Assembly (NCBI GenBank): GCA_905160935.1
Contig: CAJHZI010000533.1
Span: 329,001-393,000 of the forward strand
Reading direction: 5' to 3'
DNA: 64,000 nucleotides
Source: Enchytraeus crypticus
Lineage: Eukaryota > Annelida > Clitellata > Enchytraeida > Enchytraeidae
The notes below the pieces were generated by a model, which saw only the letters and a program-made list of their open reading frames with translations, had not been told where the DNA came from and made no database searches. The position numbers and the translations under genes were made by a program. Positions 1 to 10,159 of the stretch are shown piece after piece (positions within the stretch are counted from its first letter, which is position 1; each line of letters begins with the position of its first letter).

Positions 1-625
1 GTCAACGCATTTAAGCTACGAGGCAAACTAAGAAAAGCTAAGCGGAGGTGGTGTTACCTTTGTCATTCGTACAATAAAAGATCCCTGGATGCGTGTAAAT
101 CTGGCTGAAATAATATTTTGACGGCGTTTCAGAACGAAATAAAGAATAAAAATTGATTTATAGTTTATCAAACACTAAGTTGATATCATTAAATCGCATC
201 TAAAGCCAGGTTATCAATTCTAACAAATATAATAATTTGACTTCAAAAATAAACCCAGTAGAACCCACTTGAATAAGTTGATAGATTTTTTTTCAGTAAA
301 ATGCATTAGTTGTATAATAATACAACTAATAAAACATTAGCAATTCAGTAAAATGTCTTCCTTATGTCAAACTCCGAACAAAGGATCTGGGATTCAGTTT
401 ATTTGAAATTCGTCGTAGATGGTAATATTCCCTACATTTATGTACCTCTCAGCTTTACGAGAATCAGGGATCGGGTTCGACTCGGGTTCGGCCAAGAATG
501 ATACTAATTTGGTTTGGCCAAAATTTAGGAGTTCAAGATTCTGTAGGGTTTATTTCGGGTTTGGTTCCTTTCCCATCTCTGTTTATTAACTATTTATCAT
601 CCATATTCCTATAATTTATCGTTCG
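1..625. other. No gene seen; GGTTCGG-rich patch
   Basis: AT-rich sequence with no supported coding region. Positions about 460-575 hold irregular copies of a TTCGGG / GGTTCG motif. The same motif recurs near 35380-35560 and 38150-38235, so it is probably part of a dispersed repeat rather than a local satellite. Confidence 0.5.
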
Positions 626-1018
626 CTAGTCTACCATATTCCCCGTGTTGTGCTCGGGTGTGGTTGGACCACTTACAGAATAGGGCAACCGCAAACAATC
701 TGCCGTGTTTACGTAAGAGGCGACTAAAGGCAGGAGCTGAGGATGGCAACCCACCTCACCATGAAATATTTCCCCCAGGATTAAATGGTAATTAATCCCC
801 CTAACTGAGGAAGGCAACGACGTTGAGGAAACCACCTCATAAGCCATATTTTTTGAAAGCTATAGGCTACATAAAGTATGGATAAGGCATATACTCTGAT
901 TTGGGATTAACTTGTTGATCTAAGGAGTGCTCTACAGAAGCGATAAAGCAGAATTTGAGTATGAATATGTACCCTGAACCTGCCAATTGGCAGTGCACTG
1001 AAGAAGAAGTCTACCGTT
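626..1018 (+). repeat. Dispersed repeat, copy A
   Basis: About 390 bp closely matching 37094-37467 in the same orientation. Shared landmarks are CCGTGTTGTGCTCGGGTG at the left, the central GGATTAAATGGTAATTAATCC, and GCAGTGCACTGAAGAAGAAG at the right. The internal ORF on the other strand is not protein-like. The text resembles a LINE 3' end or SINE body, but I do not recognise the family. Confidence 0.75.
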
Positions 1019-1139
1019 ATATAACCACTAGGTTACCATACTGAAGATAACCAAATAATAAAAATCTCTAAATATACTTTAGTCGAGTACATTGACGAGA
1101 GAATAAGAGAGAGGGTGAGATAAATTAATTAAGCATTCG

Positions 1140-1304
1140 AGTAAGAAAGAGAGAAAGAAAGAAAAAAAGAAAGAAAGAAAGAAATAAGAAAGAAAGGAGA
1201 GAGAGGCAGAGAGAGAGAGAAAGAGAGAGAGAAAATGTAATAATTATAGTAATAGTGATAATAATTATATAATAATAATATAATAATATTAATAAGATGG
1301 TATT
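1140..1304. repeat. (GA)n/(GAAA)n then (TAA)n microsatellite
   Basis: Purine-only tract of GA and GAAA units followed by TAATAATA repeats, ending where the R2-like LINE sequence starts. ORFs across it are low-complexity artefacts. Confidence 0.9.
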
Positions 1305-3204
1305 CCAGGTGGCTGTGAGGCAGCTGTTCACGCTACTCGCCGTTTCTCTGAGTCAATGCCAGCTGATCACTTCGTGGTAAAGCTAGATTTCTGTAATGCT
1401 TTTAATTGCTTGAGTAGATCACGAATGCTCAGCGAAATACATCACACGATACCAGAGCTGTATAGTTTCTGCCATTCAGCTTACTCAAGCCCTTCGTGGT
1501 TGAAGTTTGGAGACTGGTGCATTGAATCACAGGAAGGAGTCCAACAAGGGGATCCCTTAGGGCCCATGCTGTTTTGCTTGACTATTTACCCTCTCCTTAC
1601 TTCTCTCTCTAGCGCTCTCACGGTGGGATACCTAAATGACATTACTCTTGGTGGTTGCGAGTCGTCGATTGCAAATGATGTACAGACTATCATCGACAGA
1701 GGTCAAGAATTTGGGCTTCAGTTGAATCGTACCAAGTGCGAAGTCATATCATCAGTTTGCAAATCTCCGGGCAACTAAGTTTTGTCATCCAATGTGCCGA
1801 TGGTCCTATCTCATAGTACTCTACTCGGCGCGCCACTCTCTGGAGCAGAAGCTACTACCACCGCTTTATCTAGTCGCTTGGAGGTTCTCAAACGTACAGC
1901 ATCGCGCTTGAAGTCGCTAGCCGCTCATGACGCTTTGACAATCCTTCGTTTTTCATTAAGTGCACCTAAACTTATGCACATTCTGCACTCTAGTCCGAGC
2001 TTCTCTAATCCGCGGCTTTTAGACTACGACGAGGCTCTTAGGCAATGCCTGTGCGCCGTTATCAACGCAGATTTGTCTGATTTGCAGTGGCAGCAAGCCA
2101 GTTTACCGGTGAGCAAAGGTGGTCTTGGAATTCGTCTTGTTTCCCATATCGCGCCTTCAGCCTTCTTGGCATCTGCGATGGGAACGAGGCAGTTGCAAGA
2201 CGCCATCCTTCATAAGTGCTCCGTTTCTGCCGATAGATCCATTGACGTTGCTTTGTCAGTTTGGTCCAAAAGCCTCACCTCCAGTGCTCCACCTTCTACC
2301 TCAGTCAATAACCAGAAATCATGGGACCGTCTTATAGTGGATCGGATTTATACCAGTCTGTTAGAATCCCAGTCCAATGCAGTAGACAGAGCACGACTCC
2401 TAGCTGTATCAACCAAAAGAAGCAGCGACTGGCTTCACGCTCTCCCTGTTGCTTCTTGTGGGCTTTATTAGACAATGAGGCGATTCGAGTAGCGGTTAGT
2501 TTCCGTTTAGGGGCGAATACTTGCGAGCCTCACATGTGGGCCCCTGCGGTCATGAAGTCGACGGACTCTCCTGCAAACGAAGCTCAGGTGAAATGTCTCG
2601 CCATCACAATTTAAATGACTTAATATGGCGAGCACTTTCAAGAGCAGGCATCCCTTCCTCTAAGGAACCAAGTGGGTTGTCCAGATCAGACGGCAAGCGT
2701 CCGGACGGCATGACTTTAGTGCCCTGGTGCAACGGTAAACGTGCCGTATGGGACGTCACGGTCATTGACACTATGGCAAACTCCTACCTGAATACCACTT
2801 CAGTCGGTGGAGCTGCTGTTCATGCCGCCTAGGAAATTTTAAAAAGTTTAAGAAAGTTTAATTTTTAGGAAGTTTGCTTAGGAAGTCTGGGAAGTTGGAT
2901 AAATACCGTGATCTATCCTTAGGATATGGAGTTGTTCCGGTGGCCATTGAAACCATGGGCCCGATGAATCCCGAAAGAGCTGACTGTATCAATGGCATAG
3001 GCATACTTATTGCAGAGCAAACCGGCGATAAGCGAGAGACTTCTTTTCTTTGGCAAAGGCTTTCCATGACTTTGCAAAGATTTAATGCAGTTGCTTCAAT
3101 AATTCTTTTAAGCCGATTGATGACCTCGAGTAGCCGGGCGGCGATTCAGCACGTATTGCTTGAATCGTTTTTATCAAACCCCAGGTTCTTTACACCGGGG
3201 TAAA
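1305..3204 (+). pseudogene. R2-like non-LTR retrotransposon (REL endonuclease LINE), 5'-truncated and broken
   Basis: Reverse transcriptase followed by a restriction-like endonuclease, the layout of early-branching (R2-type) LINEs. From 1305 the frame reads RT block KLDFCNAFN, then GVQQGDPLGP (about 1537) and a degenerate catalytic box GYLNDIT where YLDD is expected; the second copy at 62930 keeps YLDD. A stop near 1779 and a frame change near 2470 interrupt it. The last part carries Cys/His residues, a RHHNLNDLIWRAL helix, GKRPDG and WDVTVID, consistent with the PD-(D/E)xK nuclease. A 112-bp 3' tail (3093-3204) ends in a hairpin of CCCC...GGGG and is followed by A/TAA-rich DNA. Dead copy: it lacks everything upstream of the RT palm and has several frame breaks. 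Confidence 0.85.
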
Positions 3205-3313
3205 TATAAAATTTAAAAAAAGATAATATTAATAATAATAATAACAACAACAATATTAATATTAATGATGCAGCTGCAATAAAGCTTTTACGTCCATTTT
3301 TTCATTCAATGAT

Positions 3314-3527
3314 TGTCAGGGAATTATGCCCTGATATTGTGTATAGTAAGATTACTTATATTATTTATATATGTGGAAAGTTATCTAATATTATTTTGAT
3401 TGATTTTAGTATTTTTATTATTAGGGAGTTTAGAAGTTAGTTAAGCTTATGACGTCACGAGAGTGGGCGGAGCTAGAGGGTTTTTATTTAGAGGAAGGAA
3501 GGTGAAGGTCACGAACACCACCTGACA
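3314..3527 (+). repeat. LTR of an LTR retrotransposon (single copy)
   Basis: Begins TGTCAGG and ends CCTGACA, the inverted TG...CA termini expected of an LTR, length 214 bp. It is followed directly by TTTGGTGCCCAGAC, which looks like a tRNA primer-binding site. No second LTR was found in the window, so the element is truncated or rearranged downstream. Confidence 0.55.
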
Positions 3528-3529
3528 TT

Positions 3530-3541
3530 TGGTGCCCAGAC
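3530..3541 (+). other. Putative tRNA primer-binding site
   Basis: TGGTGCCCAGAC immediately downstream of the LTR end. A TGG start just after the LTR is the usual position and first triplet of a minus-strand primer-binding site. The matching tRNA was not determined. Confidence 0.45.
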
Positions 3542-4040
3542 AAATAGACCATAGTTAGACCTTTAACAGACTCTTAGATTTATTTTAGTGCGATATTTAA
3601 TATTTTAGGATTAGAAAGTTTAGGAGTTGTGCGAGTTTTGGGCGTATTGAATTTGTTTTGAAAAGCACGAGTTTATATACTTTCGACATCTTGCGAATGA
3701 AAATTAATGAAAAGTAATTTTGGAAGGTAAACAAGTTCAAGTCAGGTGTAAATATTTTATTAATTAAAGTTCAGTCGACAGAGGGAGCGAGTTATTGAAA
3801 TACTTAAATAATATATTTTATTTTGGATTACACTTAAAGTGAAAATACGCTAGTATAATAATTAAATTTGATCAGTTTATGATAGCGTGATACGTTGCCG
3901 AAAAGTCAAGTCGTATGAATTAGAAGTTTAAGGGAATTTAATGTAAATTTTATGATAAAATTGGATTTTAAGTAAACACTGCAACTTCGTGTGAGAGATT
4001 GTCGGATATATTATTCATGCTTTTCAAGTTATTAAAATAG

Positions 4041-4042
<2 letters not shown>

Positions 4043-4112
<70 letters not shown>
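4043..4112. repeat. (TA)n microsatellite
   Basis: About 70 bp of uninterrupted TA dinucleotide. Confidence 0.95.
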
Positions 4113-4115
<3 letters not shown>

Positions 4116-4362
4116 GGAAGTGAACAGTTACAGTTGTAATTGTAAAAAAATTGCAAATTTACTTATAAATATTCTTAATCATGATGAGCGAGAGAGCTAT
4201 CAAGCTGTGATACAGTATATAGAGAAGAGGAAGCTGTGAGAAAGTATATATATATACTTAAGATATTATTTACTGCTATAATGCAAGAAAGTATTAAATA
4301 ATTACGAACTGACGGATATATCTATCTGAGGTTGGATACTTCTCGTGCTTATCGGAGAGATA

Positions 4363-4779
4363 ATGGCAGAAAAATCTAAAACAAGTACAACAGAAGCGAA
4401 TATTATGAAAGTTGCAGCTACATCGGTGACTACAGCAGCGGTATGTGCTGCGGGTAGATCAAGTCATACATCTAGTGCAATATCTCAGCAGGCTAATATG
4501 AATATTCAGACTCAATCAGTTTCACTTTCAACTTTAGGCACGGTTACAACTGCGGCAATAAAGTCGCAAGCAGATCCAGCAGTGGCAATATCTGGTCATC
4601 CTGCATCAAAAGGATTTAGCTACGTTGACATGGAAACAGAGCAACAGTTTCAACTATACAGGGGCGGATTTGACTGGTGGGGGGCCTGGGGCCCAGTTTT
4701 TCCGGGATCGCTTTCGATAGATGAAACTGTCGTTATAGCATTCAAATATTTATCAAATAAATTGAATACAGTAAAATGA
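4363..4779 (+). CDS. Hypothetical protein, possible gag N-terminal piece
   Basis: An open frame of 138 codons from the ATG at 4363; the frame also opens a few codons earlier without an ATG. The product is rich in Ser, Thr, Ala and Gln, with a final aromatic stretch (GGFDWWGAWGPVF). I recognise no domain. It lies about 0.8 kb downstream of an LTR and primer-binding site, where a gag gene would be expected. No zinc knuckle, protease or RT follows before the Polinton begins at 5043, so if it is gag the element was cut short. It could also be a chance ORF. Confidence 0.3.
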   Translation: MAEKSKTSTTEANIMKVAATSVTTAAVCAAGRSSHTSSAISQQANMNIQTQSVSLSTLGTVTTAAIKSQADPAVAISGHPASKGFSYVDMETEQQFQLYRGGFDWWGAWGPVFPGSLSIDETVVIAFKYLSNKLNTVK

Positions 4780-4794
4780 AACCGAATAAGATTA

Positions 4795-4865
4795 TTAAGA
4801 TACTTGACTGCTGATCAGTATGTGCGGGGTTCAAATCCTGGGCTCGCCCGTCACTGACATTGCTT
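4795..4865 (+). other. tRNA-derived SINE-like fragment
   Basis: GGGGTTCAAATCCTGGGCTCG contains a good Pol III B box (GGTTCAAATCC) followed by acceptor-like sequence. It is preceded by an anticodon-arm-like stretch, but I see no A box. Probably the 3' part of a tRNA-derived SINE. A similar head occurs on the minus strand at 41265-41336. Confidence 0.4.
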
Positions 4866-5042
4866 TCGAGCAAGGAAACTGACGTTAACATCAGCTTGAC
4901 CAGCTTTTTACTTTACCAGCTGTTTAACAACAATCACAGTAAAATAAGTTGTCTTATTTGTGCCTAGTAGTCTAGGACCATGTGTGGTCTTTCAAAGAGG
5001 GAGTGAAAGATAAATTCATTTAGAAAGTTTAAATGGTATATT

Positions 5043-5157
5043 AGTAGATACATGGTACCTTCAGTACACAAACTCTTAAAATCCTAATTTTCGCTCACCA
5101 CGCTCGCTCAAATTAGGATTTTAAGAGTTTCTCCACTGAAGGTACCATATATCTACT
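5043..5157 (+). repeat. Left terminal inverted repeat with internal palindrome
   Basis: 115 bp. Arms 5043-5065 and 5135-5157 (23 nt, one mismatch) enclose a 4/4-nt internal bulge (ACAC against CTCC), then 21-nt perfect arms 5070-5090 and 5110-5130, then a 19-nt loop 5091-5109. The unit can fold into one long hairpin. It matches the reverse complement of the right repeat at 111 of 115 positions. Confidence 0.95.
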
Positions 5158-5338
5158 AAAGGCTCAATTTTTAGAGCCTAGTTGCCCCTTATTTTTTCTC
5201 TCGAGCAAATATCTTGAAAAAATTAATTTTTAAATCGACCCAAATATTATAGGACTACTTTATGTTGCTCATTAATATTTCAGTGAATGTAATTTTGAGT
5301 ACTAGATTTTTTCATTCATATAATTTTGTGTACTATAA

Positions 5339-8300
5339 ATGGTACTAACAATTGAAGAGCTCCATAAACTAAAACCATTTTCTAATTTACAGTTAGATCG
5401 TAATCAAGTGGAAATAATTTTAGCCCGTAAATTAACGGACAAAGAATGGAAATCATATACTAAAGACTATCGCAAAATATTTACTCCCATAGTTAAACAA
5501 GCTGCTGCAAAGCGAAGATATATAAAGCCCTTTGACACAGAACAAGATCTTCACAATAAATACAAAACAATATTTTCTAAGATAGTCAACAGAAAATTTA
5601 AAACTGATGAAGAACCTGATGATAAGTATCATTTCTTAAAACCTCTGTTTAAAACTGAAGATTCCGATGATGAATTTTCTATACGCAAAGTATATGAATA
5701 CTATAATGAAATGTACAGAACAACACTAACCCATTGGAAAGTGTCTGGTACAGCTAATTTGTTTAATATACACAAAATAATAATTGAATTAGTTGCAAAG
5801 ATGACAGAGCATTTACCCAAAAACAGTAGAATTCAAGTTAGTATTCAAACACCTTCAGGCAAGGAACCCCATACATGTTTACTATCAAAAGATGAAGTAT
5901 CCAATAATCTTACAGAATGGACCAATTACTTTATAGATTACTATGATATGAATATTGAAGAATTAACTTTTAAATTAACTGCAATTGAACTACCTCAAGG
6001 AACTGGAAGACCGAATGTTATATCTAATCTCGACGATAAACATTGTATAGTTCAAATCAAGAACACTGACACAATATGCTTAGTAAGAGCAATATTAGTT
6101 GGTTTAACTTATAATCTAGATAAACTACAGGAAGTTTTTAAAGATAAGTTAACTGTTGAGGAAATAAGAAATATAAATTTCCGGAGACAAGGTATCCATA
6201 CCAAAATCAATGAAGGTATATTTTCAGACAATGAAGTAAAATATTTACGTCAAGGAGGTGAAAAGAAGTTACAAACAGTATTAGCTCAAGCTTTTCACAG
6301 AATATACTCTATTCCTATTAAGGAATCAGGAAATGATTTTAGTGATATAAAGATAATAGAAGAAAAACTGGATATAGAAGTGCAAATATACAGTATGGAC
6401 ACTAGACAGATATACGCAGGTTTATCCAAACCAACAAAAATTTATTTAATTTTAAATAATAACCACTACAGTGTAATATCTAAACTTCCAGCTTTTCTAG
6501 GAACCAATGCTAGGAAATGGGAAGCAGCTGAAAAACTGAAATGTGAGGCGTGTAAAAATCCTACTCAATGTAATAAAGAAAATAAAATTAAATGCAAAAC
6601 ATGCGGAAAGGTATTTTATAGTCAATCATGTTACGATAATCATATCAAAAATAAAAAATGCATTGAGCATTCATACGTATGTCAGAATTGCTATAAATTT
6701 TTCAAAGTTAAAGATAGAAAACCTGAGGATCATAAATGTGGAGAAAAGTTCTGTTCAAACTGTAAAAAGTGGAATATTGGAGAACATAAATGTTTTATGC
6801 AAAGAAAGAAATTAAGGGAATCTAGCGAAAAGTACATATTCTATGATTTCGAAACTACTTTAGATAGTAATGGAAAACATATAGTTAATTACTGTATAGC
6901 TCAGTACTTTAATGGAGATGAGTATATATTTCATAACGCCAATGATTTTTGTACATGGGTATTTACTAAAAAGCATAAAGATTATACTGTTATAGCTCAC
7001 TATGGAAAAGGTTACGATTTTCAGTTTGTACAAGAATGGCTCATATCTCATACACAAGTTGCAAAACCAAATGTAATATATAACGGACAAAAAATACTGC
7101 AACTTGAGGTGAAAAGAGGTTATAACATAAGATTTATAGATAGCTTATCTTTTACAATGCAGCCTTTGAGAGATTTTCCTGAAACCTTTGGATTAGTAGA
7201 ATTAGCTAAAGGGTACTTTCCACATGAATTTAATAAAGAAGAAAATCAAAACTACATTGGAAAATATCCTGATAAGAAATACTATGGTTATGAACAAATG
7301 GTTAAGAAAGATAAAGAGGTGTTTGATAAATGGTATGAAAAAGATCAGACCTTTGACTTTAAGAAAGAAATGTATAAATACTGTAAATCTGATGTAGATA
7401 TACTAAGAAGGGGTTGCTTAAATTTAAGAGAACTATTCCTACAGATATCCGAAATAGATCCATTTCAGTACATGACGATAGCTTCTGTTTGTCAAGCTAT
7501 TTTTAGAAATGAGTTCTTACCCCAAGATACTATTGGTGTTATAAACGAGCTTGAAACCGATAATTACTCAATAAAATCAATAAAATGGCTTAAACATGAA
7601 TCTTTAAAGCAGAATATAAATATTAAACATGCTTGTAATGGAGGGGAACATTGCATTGTAGTAAATAACGCTCAGAAACTAAAGGTAGATGGTTTTTGTG
7701 CAGAGACTAATACAATATATCAGTTTCACGGATGCTACTTTCACGGATGTCCTAACTGTTACAATGAATTAACAATGAATAAAGTATCAGGTGAATATAT
7801 GTATAAATTATATGAAAAAACTTGCAGAATTGATAAAGCAATACGAGAAGCTGGATATAATTTAGAAACTATTTGGGAGCATGAATTTGATAATAAAGCT
7901 GAAATGAAAAACATATCTTTAAGTGAATATGATTTAATGGAGCCCCCAAACATAAGAGATAGTTTCTTTGGAGGTAGATGTGAACCAATAAAGTTACTTC
8001 ATGATTGTAAAAGTAATGGGCAAAAGGGGAGATATATAGATGTAGTAAGTTTGTATCCTACAGTTATGTATTACGATAAATATCCTACTGGTCATCCTAC
8101 TAGAATAATTAAACCTCAAAAATATGATTACAATTGGTTTGGTTTTATATATTGTAAAGTTATACCTCCACGAAATTTATATCAACCTGTACTACCTTAC
8201 AAGCAGAAAACTAAACAAGCTCATAAACTATTATTTGGGTTATGTAGAACATGCATGAATAGAATAGATTTAAAATGCATTCATCAAAAACCTGTAAAAT

Positions 8301-9391
8301 GTAAATCAGATTGTAAAGGTAAAAAGTGCGCAGAATGTATATCTGTTAGAAAATTTAAGAAGCAAAACTGCAGTGAATGTTACAATATTAGAAATGGAGA
8401 ATGCTTTCATACAGATGATGAAAGAGCTATTACAGGGATTTGGTGTACTAATGAAATTGAGAAAGCTCTAGAAAAAGGTTATAAGATTGAATACATTTAT
8501 GAGGTACAACATTTTGAGAGCACTAGTAATGACTTATTCAAAGGGTATATAAAAAAGTTCTTGAAAATTAAACTAGAAAGCAGTAAATTTGATTGTTCTG
8601 AAGAAGAGTATAGACAAAAAGCCAGGGAACTGGGTATTGAATTAGGTAAGTTAGAATATAATCCAGGTTTAAGATTTATAGCTAAAATATGTTTAAATTC
8701 ATTATGGGGTAAATTTGGACAAGTACCTAAACATAGACAAAATAAATATATAGATAACGAGGTAGAATTCTATCAAACTGTACTGAATGATAAAATAGAA
8801 AGCTTGTCTCTATCATTCTTAAATGATTACACAGTTTATGCATCCTATGAAACTAAAGATCAATTCGTAAAAACAAGTTATAATACTAATATTTACATCG
8901 CATGCTTTACTTCAGCTTGGGCTAGATTAAGATTATATGATATGATTGATAGATTGGGAAAAAATGTATGTTACATGGATACAGATAGCGTTGTTTACAT
9001 TGAAGATGAAACTAATAAGTACATATTTGAGAAGTACATAGGAGATTCCTTAGGAGAATGGACAGATGAATTGAAAGGCAAGTACATTGAATTTTGGGCT
9101 TGTGCTCAATCAAAAGATTACGGATATATATTAGATGATGGAAAATACAAAGGAAAAGTTAAAGGATTCAGAGTAACAGCTGAAACAGAGAATAAGATGA
9201 ATCATCAAGCTAGAGTAGATCTTATTAAAGGTAGTATTTCTAATGTGGATATTAAATATACTCAATTTACTATTAAAAATAGTCAGATATTTACAAAAGA
9301 TTTATTAAAACAATGGGGATTTCAATTTGACAAAAGACGTATAGTAAGAGTGAGCGATAATGAAATATATACATTACCATATGGATATTGA
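5339..9391 (+). CDS. polB: Protein-primed family B DNA polymerase (Polinton PolB)
   Basis: 1350 residues. Replicates the element, presumably from a terminal protein bound to the ends. Visible motifs: ExoI FYDFET (D503, E505), ExoII GKGYDF (D560), ExoIII YCKSD (Y681, D685); PolA DVVSLYP (901-907), PolB NSLWGKFG (from N1120), PolC YMDTDS (D1214, D1216). All catalytic acids are present, so proofreading and polymerisation look intact. Upstream, about residues 235-385 resemble an OTU-like thiol-protease fold with Cys247 and His376 (NNHYSVI). A Cys/His-rich zone (401-484) is probably several zinc fingers. Between ExoIII and PolA lies an insert (about 775-850) with VDG, FHGCYFHGC and IWEHE, resembling a Vsr/PD-(D/E)xK nuclease. 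A second Cys cluster lies at about 967-1023. The first ATG follows a 180-bp leader after the left repeat. Confidence 0.97.
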   Translation: MVLTIEELHKLKPFSNLQLDRNQVEIILARKLTDKEWKSYTKDYRKIFTPIVKQAAAKRRYIKPFDTEQDLHNKYKTIFSKIVNRKFKTDEEPDDKYHFLKPLFKTEDSDDEFSIRKVYEYYNEMYRTTLTHWKVSGTANLFNIHKIIIELVAKMTEHLPKNSRIQVSIQTPSGKEPHTCLLSKDEVSNNLTEWTNYFIDYYDMNIEELTFKLTAIELPQGTGRPNVISNLDDKHCIVQIKNTDTICLVRAILVGLTYNLDKLQEVFKDKLTVEEIRNINFRRQGIHTKINEGIFSDNEVKYLRQGGEKKLQTVLAQAFHRIYSIPIKESGNDFSDIKIIEEKLDIEVQIYSMDTRQIYAGLSKPTKIYLILNNNHYSVISKLPAFLGTNARKWEAAEKLKCEACKNPTQCNKENKIKCKTCGKVFYSQSCYDNHIKNKKCIEHSYVCQNCYKFFKVKDRKPEDHKCGEKFCSNCKKWNIGEHKCFMQRKKLRESSEKYIFYDFETTLDSNGKHIVNYCIAQYFNGDEYIFHNANDFCTWVFTKKHKDYTVIAHYGKGYDFQFVQEWLISHTQVAKPNVIYNGQKILQLEVKRGYNIRFIDSLSFTMQPLRDFPETFGLVELAKGYFPHEFNKEENQNYIGKYPDKKYYGYEQMVKKDKEVFDKWYEKDQTFDFKKEMYKYCKSDVDILRRGCLNLRELFLQISEIDPFQYMTIASVCQAIFRNEFLPQDTIGVINELETDNYSIKSIKWLKHESLKQNINIKHACNGGEHCIVVNNAQKLKVDGFCAETNTIYQFHGCYFHGCPNCYNELTMNKVSGEYMYKLYEKTCRIDKAIREAGYNLETIWEHEFDNKAEMKNISLSEYDLMEPPNIRDSFFGGRCEPIKLLHDCKSNGQKGRYIDVVSLYPTVMYYDKYPTGHPTRIIKPQKYDYNWFGFIYCKVIPPRNLYQPVLPYKQKTKQAHKLLFGLCRTCMNRIDLKCIHQKPVKCKSDCKGKKCAECISVRKFKKQNCSECYNIRNGECFHTDDERAITGIWCTNEIEKALEKGYKIEYIYEVQHFESTSNDLFKGYIKKFLKIKLESSKFDCSEEEYRQKARELGIELGKLEYNPGLRFIAKICLNSLWGKFGQVPKHRQNKYIDNEVEFYQTVLNDKIESLSLSFLNDYTVYASYETKDQFVKTSYNTNIYIACFTSAWARLRLYDMIDRLGKNVCYMDTDSVVYIEDETNKYIFEKYIGDSLGEWTDELKGKYIEFWACAQSKDYGYILDDGKYKGKVKGFRVTAETENKMNHQARVDLIKGSISNVDIKYTQFTIKNSQIFTKDLLKQWGFQFDKRRIVRVSDNEIYTLPYGY

Positions 9392-9423
9392 AATTTTATT
9401 TTAATTATTTAATTACCTAATAA

Positions 9424-9648
9424 ATGAGTGATCGTCTAACAGGTGATTTAATTAGAAGAGTGAAAAAGTATGATACAGAAGAGGAAAGACAGCAAGCAAA
9501 ATTAAGAGCTTATAAGAAATATGCAGCTAAAAAATACTACTGTGAAATTTGCGATAAAACCATGACACTGTATAATTACTCAGACCATATTAAAACAATA
9601 CTTCACGTTAAAAATTTTCTTTCATATATAGAATCCTCTAATAAATAA
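9424..9648 (+). CDS. Small C2H2-like zinc-finger protein
   Basis: 74 residues. A basic, helical N-terminal half (residues about 8-36) precedes a single zinc-finger-like motif, YCEICDKTM...YSDH...TILH (C-x2-C-x12-H-x5-H), close to U1/matrin-type fingers. It starts 32 bp after the polymerase stop and ends 12 bp before the next gene, so it is probably co-transcribed with them. Function unknown; a nucleic-acid-binding accessory role is inference. Confidence 0.75.
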   Translation: MSDRLTGDLIRRVKKYDTEEERQQAKLRAYKKYAAKKYYCEICDKTMTLYNYSDHIKTILHVKNFLSYIESSNK

Positions 9649-9660
9649 GAGGCACATAAA

Positions 9661-10137
9661 ATGGACACCCGAGAGGAAGATATTTTAAGTTATTTAAGAA
9701 TGATATCAGAAGAAGAAAGGTTAGGGTTTGGGTATTCTTCTTCTATATCTATAATCAAGACTCATCTTAATGAGAAGCTTAAACAAGTGCGTAGCTCAAA
9801 AGAAGTAATAACTTTAGAAGATATAGCTCTGAGTAAATTATTATTAATGAAAATTTATGGGGAAATATCAGTCGACGACAATGAAAAATTAGAACACATG
9901 TTGAAATATGGAATTAATACCGATAAACTTACATTTGATACTTTCAATTTAATATATAGGATATATGGTCAAAATTTTCAATACCCAGTTTGGTACTGGA
10001 ACAGTCATTGTAAAGGATGTACAAGATGTTTAGGAGACGTCATAGGATACACTCGGGAAGAGAGAGGTTGGTGTATACATTGCAACTGCAAAGAATTTAT
10101 TGCTTTTAGGAGAGGAACCGTAGCAGCAAATGAGTAG
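9661..10137 (+). CDS. Unknown protein with C-terminal cysteine cluster
   Basis: 158 residues, family not recognised. The N-terminal 90 residues are charged and predicted helical. The C-terminal third holds CKGCTRC and, about 20 residues later, CIHCNC, which together could bind one or two zinc ions. It sits in a block of small early-type genes between the polymerase and the structural genes. An intact frame with an ATG and tight spacing argue that it is a real gene. Confidence 0.65.
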   Translation: MDTREEDILSYLRMISEEERLGFGYSSSISIIKTHLNEKLKQVRSSKEVITLEDIALSKLLLMKIYGEISVDDNEKLEHMLKYGINTDKLTFDTFNLIYRIYGQNFQYPVWYWNSHCKGCTRCLGDVIGYTREERGWCIHCNCKEFIAFRRGTVAANE

Positions 10138-10159
10138 CAAATTCTTTTGCAAGTAGTAA

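Noticed and set aside
1125-1331. 68-codon minus-strand ORF rich in Leu/Ser/Phe
   Set aside because: Reads through a (GA)n/(GAAA)n tract and a TAA repeat; no gene signal.
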